Assembly: GCA_003223595.1 (NCBI GenBank)
Contig: QHVR01000593.1
Coordinates: 1 to 16,315, forward strand
Direction: 5' to 3'
From: Acidobacteriota bacterium
GTDB lineage: Bacteria; Acidobacteriota; Terriglobia; Terriglobales; Acidobacteriaceae
DNA: 16,315 nt
A program made the translations under genes and the position numbers. How positions within the stretch are numbered: position 1 is the stretch's first letter; every line of letters begins with the position of its first letter. The notes under the pieces were generated by a model. The model did no database searches. It was not told the DNA's origin and was given only the letters and a program-made list of their open reading frames with translations. Shown one piece after another: positions 7,640 to 14,068 of this stretch.

Positions 7640-7704
7640 CCCTTGTTCTCCTTGGCCTTTAATAAAACAGATGCGCATCGCGCACGCGCGGATTCATCCT
7701 CAGA

Positions 7705-7734
7705 TTACCATAATGTATCGCTCTACGATATAAT
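7705..7734 (+). promoter_or_regulatory. Sigma-70-type promoter for the small CxxC/HxxC protein
   Basis: A perfect TATAAT (-10) at 7729-7734 is preceded by TTACCA (-35-like) at 7705-7710 with an 18-base spacer. It lies about 50 bases upstream of the ATG at 7786. The same A+T-rich stretch separates this gene from the divergent RsbRD-like gene, so it may serve both directions. Confidence 0.6.
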
Positions 7735-7749
7735 ATTAGGAGAGCGACG

Positions 7750-7764
7750 ATGAACACCAGCTAG
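7750..7764 (+). other. Possible four-codon leader ORF
   Basis: ATG AAC ACC AGC TAG, reading MNTS and stop. It lies just after the TATAAT promoter and is preceded by an AGGAG stretch (about 7738-7742) at a workable distance. It ends 21 bases before the ATG of the next gene, which has its own GGAG. It may be a translated micro-ORF, a re-initiation device, or chance. Confidence 0.3.
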
Positions 7765-7785
7765 CGTGTTCCGTGTGGAGCTGCT

Positions 7786-7980
7786 ATGTGTGCGATGCAT
7801 AGAATTCGCTTTTACCCCGCAAAAAAGCCGGCAGCCTGTCCCATTTGCAAGCAGCCCGTGTCTCTGGAGCGATGCAAGACGGATGAGAACGGACGGGCCA
7901 TTCACGAGGATTGCTATGTCAGAAAGATCTGTTCCAGCATCCTGAAGGGGACGGTAGACCTGCGAACTGGTACTTCCTAG
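7786..7980 (+). CDS. Small CxxC/HxxC zinc-ribbon-like protein
   Basis: Hypothetical protein of 64 residues. The core is CPICKQPV at 18-25 and IHEDCYVRK at 39-47, giving a C-x2-C-x18-H-x2-C spacing that resembles half of a LIM-type zinc site; extra cysteines are at 30 and 49. I have an impression of similar small proteins in acidobacterial genomes, but cannot name a function. The start is ATG 7786 with GGAG about 8 bases upstream; an internal ATG at codon 4 is an alternative. A clear promoter lies upstream. The last base of its stop TAG falls next to the antiparallel stop of the channel-like gene; both are formed by the CTAG at 7977-7980. Confidence 0.68.
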   Translation: MCAMHRIRFYPAKKPAACPICKQPVSLERCKTDENGRAIHEDCYVRKICSSILKGTVDLRTGTS

Positions 7981-8900
7981 GCCGCTCTTGGGATTACCGC
8001 GGGCGAGCGCACCGCATTTCTGAGGTGATCGGCGGCGAACGCCCCGAGCATTTCATAGCGGTTCGTGAACGGACGGTCGAGGAAGAAGCGACCGACAAAT
8101 TTCAGGTAGTCATCGATGGCTCCGCCCAGAGCCGTGGCTGCCAGCGCCACCGCCCCTTCGCCGCGCACGTTTTGTGCGGCGATATCCGCCAGATAGGGCA
8201 GAATTGCCGCCAGCGACGTTTTCCCTTCGTTTTCGTGAAAATAATAAGTAATGGGAAACTGAATCAACTCGTTCCGGCTGGTCGTCATCTGGCTTGCGAA
8301 TCCCAGCAGAATGTCATGAAGATCAGACTCACCAACCTCGCGTAGCCGCCGGATTCCCTGCATCTCGGCAAAATGCATCAGGCTCGCCTGATGCGCCAGC
8401 GATTTCCGGTGTTCCAGAACGGGGTAGATGGACAGTATCCACGACACACTGGCGGTCAGAAGGCCGAATCCGAAAATCGACTCAATTCCCATCACCATTT
8501 GGATCCAAGGTTCCTTTGAATAAATCCCCGTCGACAAGGTAATGAGACTTCCGATGGAAACGTCGAGGGAGCCTAGCAGGGTTTGGTATTGCGTGGGTTC
8601 GAGGCCGGCAGAAAAGGCGAACGACTGGGACATTCGCGGGAAGTAGATCAGTGCGAAGCCAAAAACCATCGACAGTGTCCAGTACAGCACAACCGCAACG
8701 AATGCGATCGGGCCGGCATAATTGAGCGCTCGTGGAATTGTGCGCTTAGTAGTTCGCCAAATGCCACGCGCAATCCACTCGCTCAGGTCTCCCTGCTTAG
8801 AGGGATTGAACAGGGTGTGAAAGATGTCGCGCACGGCCGCCAGGATCAACACAATCCCGATAATAGTGAGCGCGATCGTCATGCAGCGGCGCAATGGCAT
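7977..8900 (-). CDS. Ion-channel-like membrane protein with non-canonical pore sequence
   Basis: Membrane protein of 307 residues laid out like a two-membrane-segment channel. A hydrophobic segment is at 8-24, outer helix at about 62-86, a pore-helix-like re-entrant stretch at about 108-123, and an inner helix at about 134-158. A soluble helical C-terminal region of about 150 residues follows. The place where K+ channels carry TxGYGD reads LITLSTGIYSKEPW (119-132), so the canonical filter is absent. The start is taken as ATG 8900 with GAGGGC upstream; the frame is open to a GTG at 8996, which would add an unlikely basic N terminus. It is divergent from the HEAT-like/PilZ gene and convergent with the small CxxC protein gene. 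Channel homology is by layout; conductance or selectivity cannot be stated. Confidence 0.65.
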   Translation of the reverse strand: MPLRRCMTIALTIIGIVLILAAVRDIFHTLFNPSKQGDLSEWIARGIWRTTKRTIPRALNYAGPIAFVAVVLYWTLSMVFGFALIYFPRMSQSFAFSAGLEPTQYQTLLGSLDVSIGSLITLSTGIYSKEPWIQMVMGIESIFGFGLLTASVSWILSIYPVLEHRKSLAHQASLMHFAEMQGIRRLREVGESDLHDILLGFASQMTTSRNELIQFPITYYFHENEGKTSLAAILPYLADIAAQNVRGEGAVALAATALGGAIDDYLKFVGRFFLDRPFTNRYEMLGAFAADHLRNAVRSPAVIPRAA

Positions 8901-9083
8901 GAATAAGATGCCCTCTTGCTGAGAATCGTTGACCAATTGATTTCGAAAGACGCGGGGCTTCCTTCGCCGCCATGGGCGCAGTGTTGCTAGCGGCACGCCA
9001 GGACGATTACCTCCGTAACGTTTAAGGCCTTACCGTTTCGTCTTAACCTGAGTTGTACAAACCGGCAGGTTTAGGGGGCAGTT

Positions 9084-11867
9084 ATCTCTGGCACCAGTAC
9101 ATCACAGGGAGCACGGGCGGCTTCGGCGCAAGCCTTTGTGCACAGCCTCAACATTCTGATCAAGTACGCGCGCATGTATGGTTTTGATCACAAGCGTACC
9201 GAAGGGCAATTTGAAACCACGTGGAACGAGTTGCAAACCGCGCTGCCCGCGGGCGGAGACGCCGGATTTTTACTGGGAGTGACCGACAACAAGTTGCTGC
9301 TCGACGGAATCCCTCTCGATTCAGGGCAAGCCGAAAAAAGTTTCGCGACTCTGCTGAGCGCCGCCGGACTCGCCAGCCTGCACTTCTCCAAAGACGTCAC
9401 CAAAGAAGACTTTGTGCGGCTGGTTCGCGCATTCACTATTGCCGGTTCCAAAGCGCAAGACGTTGCCAAGCAAATCAAAGACGCCCTGGGCGTTGGCCGT
9501 CCGGGAAGCACGATCAAGATCAATGAAGTGAAATTCGTCGCCGCTGATCCTTTGACCGGCGACGTCAGCATCGCCGCCCAGATCGCCGCACAGACACTCG
9601 GTCCCGAATTCAAAGCGTGGCTCAATGACCCGCAGAAGCTGTTGCAATTAATCGCGGCCGCGGAAGGCGCGCACAGCGGAGACACGGAATCGGCAAAGGG
9701 CGGGACTATGGTTCCCCTGGGAAGCGTGCCGAATATCCCCCTGGGAAAGGCGGGTTCGCCTTCAGGTGGCGGCGGGGGTGGGGGCGGCGTGGGTTCAGGC
9801 ACAGGCGGATCTTCCGGCGCAGCCGCGGGAGCGGCTTTGGCAGCGGTCAGCTGGGGGGCATCAGTGGTTCCTTTGCAGGAAGCCGAGGTCATTCAGGCCA
9901 TCCGGCTGCTGACGCGATTCGGGCAGGCGCAACACGATCCCTCCCTGAAAGAAGAGGACCTGCATAAGGAATTGACCGAGGTTGACCCCAATACCCGGCT
10001 CAACCTGGCGCAGCTGCTTGGCAGCCTGTCAGCGCAGGCCAGTTCCGCGGATCAGGATGATCAGCCTCTGCTGATGAAAGCGGCTGAGCACATGGCGATT
10101 CGCTTTGCTCTCGAGCGTTACCAGAAAGGCGAGGTCAAAGTAAACGCCGTGCACCAGATGATGGAGCACATGAGCCGGCAGATGGACTCGCTCCGTCAGA
10201 TTCTGCGCATCCAGGAAGAGAAGATGAACAAGGCCGGCATCCTGGTGGAGTCGCATGCCGACATTCTCGATCGCATGTTCTGGGCCGAAGTGCCGGAAGC
10301 CGGTAAGAAAAGCGTGCTCATGTCGCACGAGGCGCCCTGCGTGCCGGCACGCAATTTGCGGCAGTTCGTGGAAGTATTGCTGGAGCGGGAAGACAAAACT
10401 ACTGCCAGCGAGATCCTCAACAATTATTCGAGCTGCCTGGCCGCGAAGGAAGCTGAGTCGCGCCGAAAGACTGCTCTTGGAATCAGCCAGGTCGCCGACC
10501 TGTACGCCCGAGTTGGCGGCCAACCCTTGGGGCAGGCAGTTCATAAACTGAGCGAACAGCTGATTGTCGAAAAAGATCCTGAACTGCAGAGCCTGCTGAG
10601 CGCCGCTTTCGTGCGGTTGAGTCAGGAAGCCAGCGCGGCCAGGAATTATGCGGCCGTCAATGAAGTCTGTGCCGGGATGGAACTGATCACGGTTCGCCGG
10701 CCCGTGCTGATTGCGGAGTTGCGTCCCCGCGTTGGGGTGGAGAATCGCTTACCCGAATACATCGAGGAAGCGCTCCAGATGGACCCCATTCCGGATGATC
10801 TGCTTGCGGTTCTGCGCCGCACCAGTCAGGCTGGCGCGGAGCATCTCGCCGATCGCTTCTTCCGCTGCATGCGCCGGGACGAATGCGAGCGCATGATGGA
10901 ATTGGTGCGCGACGTGGGATCAGCGATCCTGCAGCAATTGCGCGAAATCCTGCGCACCGGCCAACCCCGACAGGCTTCCGCCTGTGTCGGGCTGATGAGC
11001 CGCTTTGACGTGGGAACCCTGCTAGAGTTGCTGCCGGCGCGTATGCCCGAGTGGAACCGCTTTTATCACGACATTGTCGTGCGGCAGATTGCGTACGGCG
11101 CCGCCCCCGATCGCGGGCGCAGCTTGCTGGAACTCGCCGAGGTTCTTGACCCCCTGATCCTGCCCGAGGCGGTGGACGAAATCGGCATGAGCGGCGATTT
11201 GACCGCGGCTCCCCCGCTCATCGCCATGGCTCGCCCCGGAGAAGCCGCATCGCGCTCTCCTTACGTGCAGCTGAAGGCGATTGAGTCGCTTGGGCGTTTG
11301 CGCGATCCTGAAGCGGTCTCCACCTTGCGTGAGATTCTTGAAAGCAAAAAGACCTTTGGCCATGTGCATCACCGCGAGTTGCGAGTCGCTGCGGCGCAAG
11401 CTCTAGCCAAGACCGATCCTCGCTACAGCTCTCAGGTGATGTCGGATAGCGGCCTGGATCCCGGGGAGTTGGCGATTGCGCCACTGGATATGGCTCCCGC
11501 GTGTCCCTGGGTCCGCCAGCGCCGGTACGAGCGGCTCGTGCTTGCCAAAACCGTAACCGGCACCATCGGCAGTTCGTGGGGCAAATCGAAAATTCTGATA
11601 CGCGAGTTGAGCCTTGGCGGTGGTATGGGAACCAAGGAAGACGGACTTCGCATCGGCAGCGAAGCCGATCTGGAAATTCATGTTGGCATGCGCTCCAAAA
11701 TCAGGGCCCACGTCCTGCTGCGGCGAGCCCGGGTGAATGAAGTGGGGTTCGAAATCGTCAATACCGATCTGGAAAGCCGCTATCGCCTGCGTCGTCTGCT
11801 GGTAGAGGCTCTGAATCGTGCTCCGCAAGGCCGCAGCCATGATTGGGGCGGCGAGAGAAAAATCTAA
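9084..11867 (+). CDS. Large HEAT-like-repeat protein with C-terminal PilZ domain
   Basis: Cytoplasmic protein of 909 residues from the GTG at 9138, or 927 from the ATC at 9084. Residue numbers here use the GTG. A conserved N-terminal region (1-185, with NILIKYARMYGFDHKRTEGQ) is followed by a Gly/Ala/Ser-rich linker (about 205-245). A long all-helical region follows, with HEAT-like repeats clearest near residues 700-760 (IESLGRLRDPEAVSTLREIL). The C terminus (about 789-888) is PilZ-like: RRYER (R795, R799) as the RxxxR arm and ELSLGG (E823, S825, G828) in place of D/NxSxxG. PilZ domains bind cyclic di-GMP, so regulation by that messenger is inferred. GTG 9138 has no ribosome site. The in-frame ATC at 9084-9086 follows AGGGGG by about 5 bases, and an in-frame TAG at 9072-9074 limits the start. 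Ends before a strong terminator. Confidence 0.8.
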   Translation: MSGTSTSQGARAASAQAFVHSLNILIKYARMYGFDHKRTEGQFETTWNELQTALPAGGDAGFLLGVTDNKLLLDGIPLDSGQAEKSFATLLSAAGLASLHFSKDVTKEDFVRLVRAFTIAGSKAQDVAKQIKDALGVGRPGSTIKINEVKFVAADPLTGDVSIAAQIAAQTLGPEFKAWLNDPQKLLQLIAAAEGAHSGDTESAKGGTMVPLGSVPNIPLGKAGSPSGGGGGGGGVGSGTGGSSGAAAGAALAAVSWGASVVPLQEAEVIQAIRLLTRFGQAQHDPSLKEEDLHKELTEVDPNTRLNLAQLLGSLSAQASSADQDDQPLLMKAAEHMAIRFALERYQKGEVKVNAVHQMMEHMSRQMDSLRQILRIQEEKMNKAGILVESHADILDRMFWAEVPEAGKKSVLMSHEAPCVPARNLRQFVEVLLEREDKTTASEILNNYSSCLAAKEAESRRKTALGISQVADLYARVGGQPLGQAVHKLSEQLIVEKDPELQSLLSAAFVRLSQEASAARNYAAVNEVCAGMELITVRRPVLIAELRPRVGVENRLPEYIEEALQMDPIPDDLLAVLRRTSQAGAEHLADRFFRCMRRDECERMMELVRDVGSAILQQLREILRTGQPRQASACVGLMSRFDVGTLLELLPARMPEWNRFYHDIVVRQIAYGAAPDRGRSLLELAEVLDPLILPEAVDEIGMSGDLTAAPPLIAMARPGEAASRSPYVQLKAIESLGRLRDPEAVSTLREILESKKTFGHVHHRELRVAAAQALAKTDPRYSSQVMSDSGLDPGELAIAPLDMAPACPWVRQRRYERLVLAKTVTGTIGSSWGKSKILIRELSLGGGMGTKEDGLRIGSEADLEIHVGMRSKIRAHVLLRRARVNEVGFEIVNTDLESRYRLRRLLVEALNRAPQGRSHDWGGERKI

Positions 11868-11882
11868 GTCCATTCTGTGATG

Positions 11883-11913
11883 AAAAAGCCTCTGCCGAAG
11901 CAGAGGCTTTTTT
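11883..11913. terminator. Bidirectional Rho-independent terminator
   Basis: A perfect 13-base inverted repeat, AAAAAGCCTCTGC and GCAGAGGCTTTTT, with a CGAA loop and six T residues on the plus strand. The matching A run gives a T tract on the minus strand. It lies 16 bases after the HEAT-like/PilZ gene stop and about 80 bases past the end of atpE, so it can end transcripts from both sides. Confidence 0.92.
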
Positions 11914-11925
11914 AGTGCCGATTCT

Positions 11926-11985
11926 CTGTGCTCCTCTGTATCCCCGTGGTAGAAAGACTCACCACGGGGGACACAGAGGGCACAG
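11926..11985. repeat. Long imperfect inverted repeat between convergent genes
   Basis: Two 25-base arms (11926-11950 and 11961-11985) around a 10-base loop. The arms share CTGTGC at the outer end and CCCCGTGGT at the inner end, with one-base slips in between. The ACCACGG...GACACAGAGGGCACAG arm resembles dispersed repeats I recall from intergenic regions of acidobacterial genomes, suggesting a REP-like palindromic unit. It may add to termination of the atp transcript, since atpE ends 11 bases away. Confidence 0.6.
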
Positions 11986-11995
11986 GGTAAACCAG

Positions 11996-12298
11996 TTACT
12001 TCACCTTCAGGAAGATGATCGCCAGCGTGTAAAGCGCCAGGGACTCGATCAGCACCAGACCGAGAATCAGGGCAAACTGGATTCCAGGCCGCGCAGCGGG
12101 GTTGCGGGCAAGCGATTCCGTCGCGGACGCGACCGCTTTACCCTGGGCTAATCCGCATACCGCGGATGCGATCGCCATAGAAAATCCGGCGGTGATCGCC
12201 ACCCAGTTGGTTTCGCCGCCTGTGCCGCCCTGCGCGAACGCAGGTACCGCAAAGCACAGCGCCGAGACTGTCATGAAAATACGGCTGAGTTGACGCAT
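11996..12298 (-). CDS. atpE: F0F1 ATP synthase subunit c, with signal-peptide-like N terminus
   Basis: Membrane rotor-ring subunit of ATP synthase, 100 residues. The first 22 residues look like a cleavable signal peptide (MRQLSRIFMTVSALCFAVPAFA, then QGGTGG), an extension seen in some bacterial c subunits. Two hairpin helices follow: about 33-62, and about 73-98 ending FLKVK. The polar loop is ARNPA (64-68). The ion-binding glutamate is Glu85 in LIESLALY. Gln52, Ser86 and Tyr90 align by eye with the sodium ligands of Na+-type rings, while Leu87 replaces the water-binding threonine. The ATG at 12298 has AAGGAG about 9 bases upstream. It follows atpB after a 227-base repeat-filled gap and is the last gene before the bidirectional terminator; no atpF follows. 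Confidence 0.94.
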   Translation of the reverse strand: MRQLSRIFMTVSALCFAVPAFAQGGTGGETNWVAITAGFSMAIASAVCGLAQGKAVASATESLARNPAARPGIQFALILGLVLIESLALYTLAIIFLKVK

Positions 12299-12373
12299 TG
12301 GTGATGCTCCTTAATGAATTTGCTTCCAGGAGGTGGTTGACGCCATACCGTGCAGGCGCCCTCACGCTGAAGG

Positions 12374-12522
12374 CCAGTTCTCAGTTCTCAGTACTTAGTT
12401 CTCAGCAAACCTGCCGACTGAAGACCAAGCGCCGACAACTCGGAACTAGCATGACTTCTGACTGCGTACAGAGTCGCAATTGAGAACTGAGAACTGACAA
12501 CTGAGAACTGACAACTGGCAAC
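12374..12522. repeat. Inverted pair of heptanucleotide repeat tracts between atpB and atpE
   Basis: On the plus strand, 12484-12522 holds five copies of a seven-base unit (GAACTGA, GAACTGA, CAACTGA, GAACTGA, CAACTGG) plus a partial copy. 12374-12405 holds four copies in the opposite orientation (CCAGTTC, TCAGTTC, TCAGTAC, TTAGTTC) plus a partial copy. A 78-base spacer separates them. The transcript could fold into a stem of about 30 base pairs between the a- and c-subunit genes. It resembles the short tandemly repeated sequences known from cyanobacterial and some other genomes. The right tract starts 3 bases from the atpB stop. The rest of the 227-base gap shows no gene; the atpE ribosome site lies at its far end. 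Confidence 0.85.
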
Positions 12523-12525
12523 ATT

Positions 12526-13284
12526 CTAGTGCTCTTCCGCCACCGCTCCCGAGACGTAAATAATCGACAGCAACATGAAGACGTAAGCCTGCAGCACGGC
12601 CACGACGATATGAAGTCCGCTGAAGATGATCGGGACCCCAATCGGAATCATGGAAAAGAAAACCAGAGTGATCAGATCGCCCGCGAAAATATTCGCCCAA
12701 AGACGAACCGTAAGCGAGAGGAGCCGAGCGAAGTGACTGACCAGTTCAATGGGCAGCATCAGCCCGGCCAACGCAATCCGCGCGACCAGTGGCATTCCTT
12801 CCATAGGCGGGCCGAAAAAATGCAGAAGATACTTGAGCCCGGCGTGCTTGAAACCCTGCGTGTGGTAATAGATGAATGCGCAGATGGCGCATCCCAACGG
12901 CACCACCGGAACTCCTGTGGGCGAGTCAAAGCCCGGGATCAGCCCGATCAGATTGCAGACCAGGATGAAGATAAAGAGAATCGCGAAAAAGGGAACGTAG
13001 GGCTCGACGTGGTGTCCGATGATTTCATGGCTCTGCCCCAGCACGAATCCTTCAATGCCTTCAAAGCTGTGCTGCAAAGCGCCGGGAGATTCCACTGAAA
13101 GTCTTGATCGCACCAGCACGAACACAACCAGCAGGAAAAGAAAGACCAGCAGCTCCATCGAGAAAGCGTTGCTGATGGGAGCTGCCGGGTACTTCGGTTC
13201 GATGTGCAGCAGCCGCAGGAAGGCGGTGACCGGCCCGGCAAACAGATGGTTCAGGATTTCGGTAAACCAGAGTTGTTCAGGCAT
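12526..13284 (-). CDS. atpB: F0F1 ATP synthase subunit a
   Basis: Static membrane subunit forming the ion half-channels next to the c-ring, 252 residues. The conserved features are NLIGLIPGFDSPTG (111-124), and LTVRLWANIFAGD (191-203) in which Arg194 is the essential arginine facing the c-subunit glutamate. The C-terminal helix reads LHIVVAVLQAYVFMLLSIIY and ends AVAEEH. About five to six hydrophobic helices are visible. The start is ATG 13284; the ribosome site is weak, and it lies 18 bases after the atpI stop, so translational coupling is likely. It is followed by the repeat tracts and then atpE. Confidence 0.95.
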   Translation of the reverse strand: MPEQLWFTEILNHLFAGPVTAFLRLLHIEPKYPAAPISNAFSMELLVFLFLLVVFVLVRSRLSVESPGALQHSFEGIEGFVLGQSHEIIGHHVEPYVPFFAILFIFILVCNLIGLIPGFDSPTGVPVVPLGCAICAFIYYHTQGFKHAGLKYLLHFFGPPMEGMPLVARIALAGLMLPIELVSHFARLLSLTVRLWANIFAGDLITLVFFSMIPIGVPIIFSGLHIVVAVLQAYVFMLLSIIYVSGAVAEEH

Positions 13285-13302
13285 ATGGACTGGCGGAAAC
13301 CC

Positions 13303-13728
13303 TCAACTTTTCCGTGTGATTCCTGTGAATACTTCGTATACCGCTTCGCAGGCGATCGCTCCCACGGGCAAAAACAAGCCCGCGAACAGGCCTCTCAAGC
13401 TCGCGGGGAAACTGGTTAATATAACATACGCAGCTACCCCCAACAACACGTAGCGCAGCAGGAACCGCGCAATGATCCCCTTGCCAGACTGTGCTTTGCC
13501 GCTGTTGGTGGCGCGGTCCGCCAACCCGGAAACTCCGCTTTTGAGCCACTGAAAATTGAGATAAGCAATCACGCATCCCAACAGAAATCCCAAAGCAGGG
13601 CGCATCCCAAAAATGAGCCATGCAGCAAGCGAGAGCGCGCCTCCGAGGACAATCATCAAGATGCGGATGCGGTCGAGCGCTCCCGCGTAGAACCGGTCCG
13701 ACTCAGGTTGGGAAATGTCGTTGGTCAC
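13303..13728 (-). CDS. atpI: ATP synthase subunit I family protein (AtpI)
   Basis: Small membrane protein of 141 residues that assists ATP synthase assembly (c-ring assembly is the known AtpI role). Four hydrophobic helices are seen: about 22-41 (IRILMIVLGGALSLAAWLIF), 43-61, 88-104 and 109-128. The helix-2 stretch RPALGFLLGCVIAYLNFQWL is characteristic of the ATP_synt_I family. The start is GTG at 13728, 6 bases after the atpZ stop, without a clear ribosome site; no ATG occurs until well into the first helix. It is followed 18 bases later by atpB. Confidence 0.82.
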   Translation of the reverse strand: MTNDISQPESDRFYAGALDRIRILMIVLGGALSLAAWLIFGMRPALGFLLGCVIAYLNFQWLKSGVSGLADRATNSGKAQSGKGIIARFLLRYVLLGVAAYVILTSFPASLRGLFAGLFLPVGAIACEAVYEVFTGITRKS

Positions 13729-13734
13729 TCGACG

Positions 13735-13989
13735 TTATTGGGTGTCGCGGGATATGGTCCGAATCAGTTCGACCAATGCGCCGACGGTACCCAGCAGCAA
13801 TCCCACAATGCTGATCCAGGTGGTGTGCAGCCAACGATCCAGCAGTGCTCCGATCAGGTAACCTGCGACCGTCCCGGCCGGCAACATGAATGCAAGTTGG
13901 CTGTAGCGTCCAACTTGAACCCACGGACTTTGTTTCTTCTGCCGAGCGGGGTCATCGGGAAGGTTGTCGGGATCAGGATGGTCGGGCAT
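13735..13989 (-). CDS. atpZ: AtpZ/AtpI-type small ATP synthase accessory protein
   Basis: An 84-residue protein of the ATPase_gene1 (AtpZ) family. A polar, proline-rich N terminus (1-25) is followed by two membrane helices at about 30-48 and 57-77. The connecting AGYLIGALLDRWLHT carries the GxxxGxxxD pattern of the family. Family members precede F0 genes and have been linked to c-ring assembly or Mg2+/Ca2+ handling. The start is ATG 13989. It is the first gene of the atp operon, 79 bases after nuoN on the same strand; a TATGAT hexamer in that gap could be a -10 box but lacks a good -35. Whether the operon has its own promoter or is read through from nuoN is open. Confidence 0.85.
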   Translation of the reverse strand: MPDHPDPDNLPDDPARQKKQSPWVQVGRYSQLAFMLPAGTVAGYLIGALLDRWLHTTWISIVGLLLGTVGALVELIRTISRDTQ

Positions 13990-14068
13990 GGATGGAAGCG
14001 GAAGCGAATCGCCGCGAAGAGCAACTCATCATAAAACGCCTGAAGTCTTCCTGGATATAGCTGCTGGG

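Noticed and set aside
9023..9032. TAAGGCCTTA perfect 10-base palindrome between divergent genes
   Set aside because: Too short to distinguish from chance; no second copy seen nearby.
9088..9105. CTGGCACC considered as a sigma-54 promoter
   Set aside because: No GC element at the required distance, and it would fall inside the likely coding start of the HEAT-like/PilZ gene.
9188..9892. 234-codon minus-strand frame inside the HEAT-like/PilZ gene
   Set aside because: Shadow; its proline run is the antisense of the glycine linker.
12374..12522. Short repeats considered as a CRISPR array
   Set aside because: The unit is only seven bases, head-to-tail without spacers and in two opposed tracts; no cas genes nearby.
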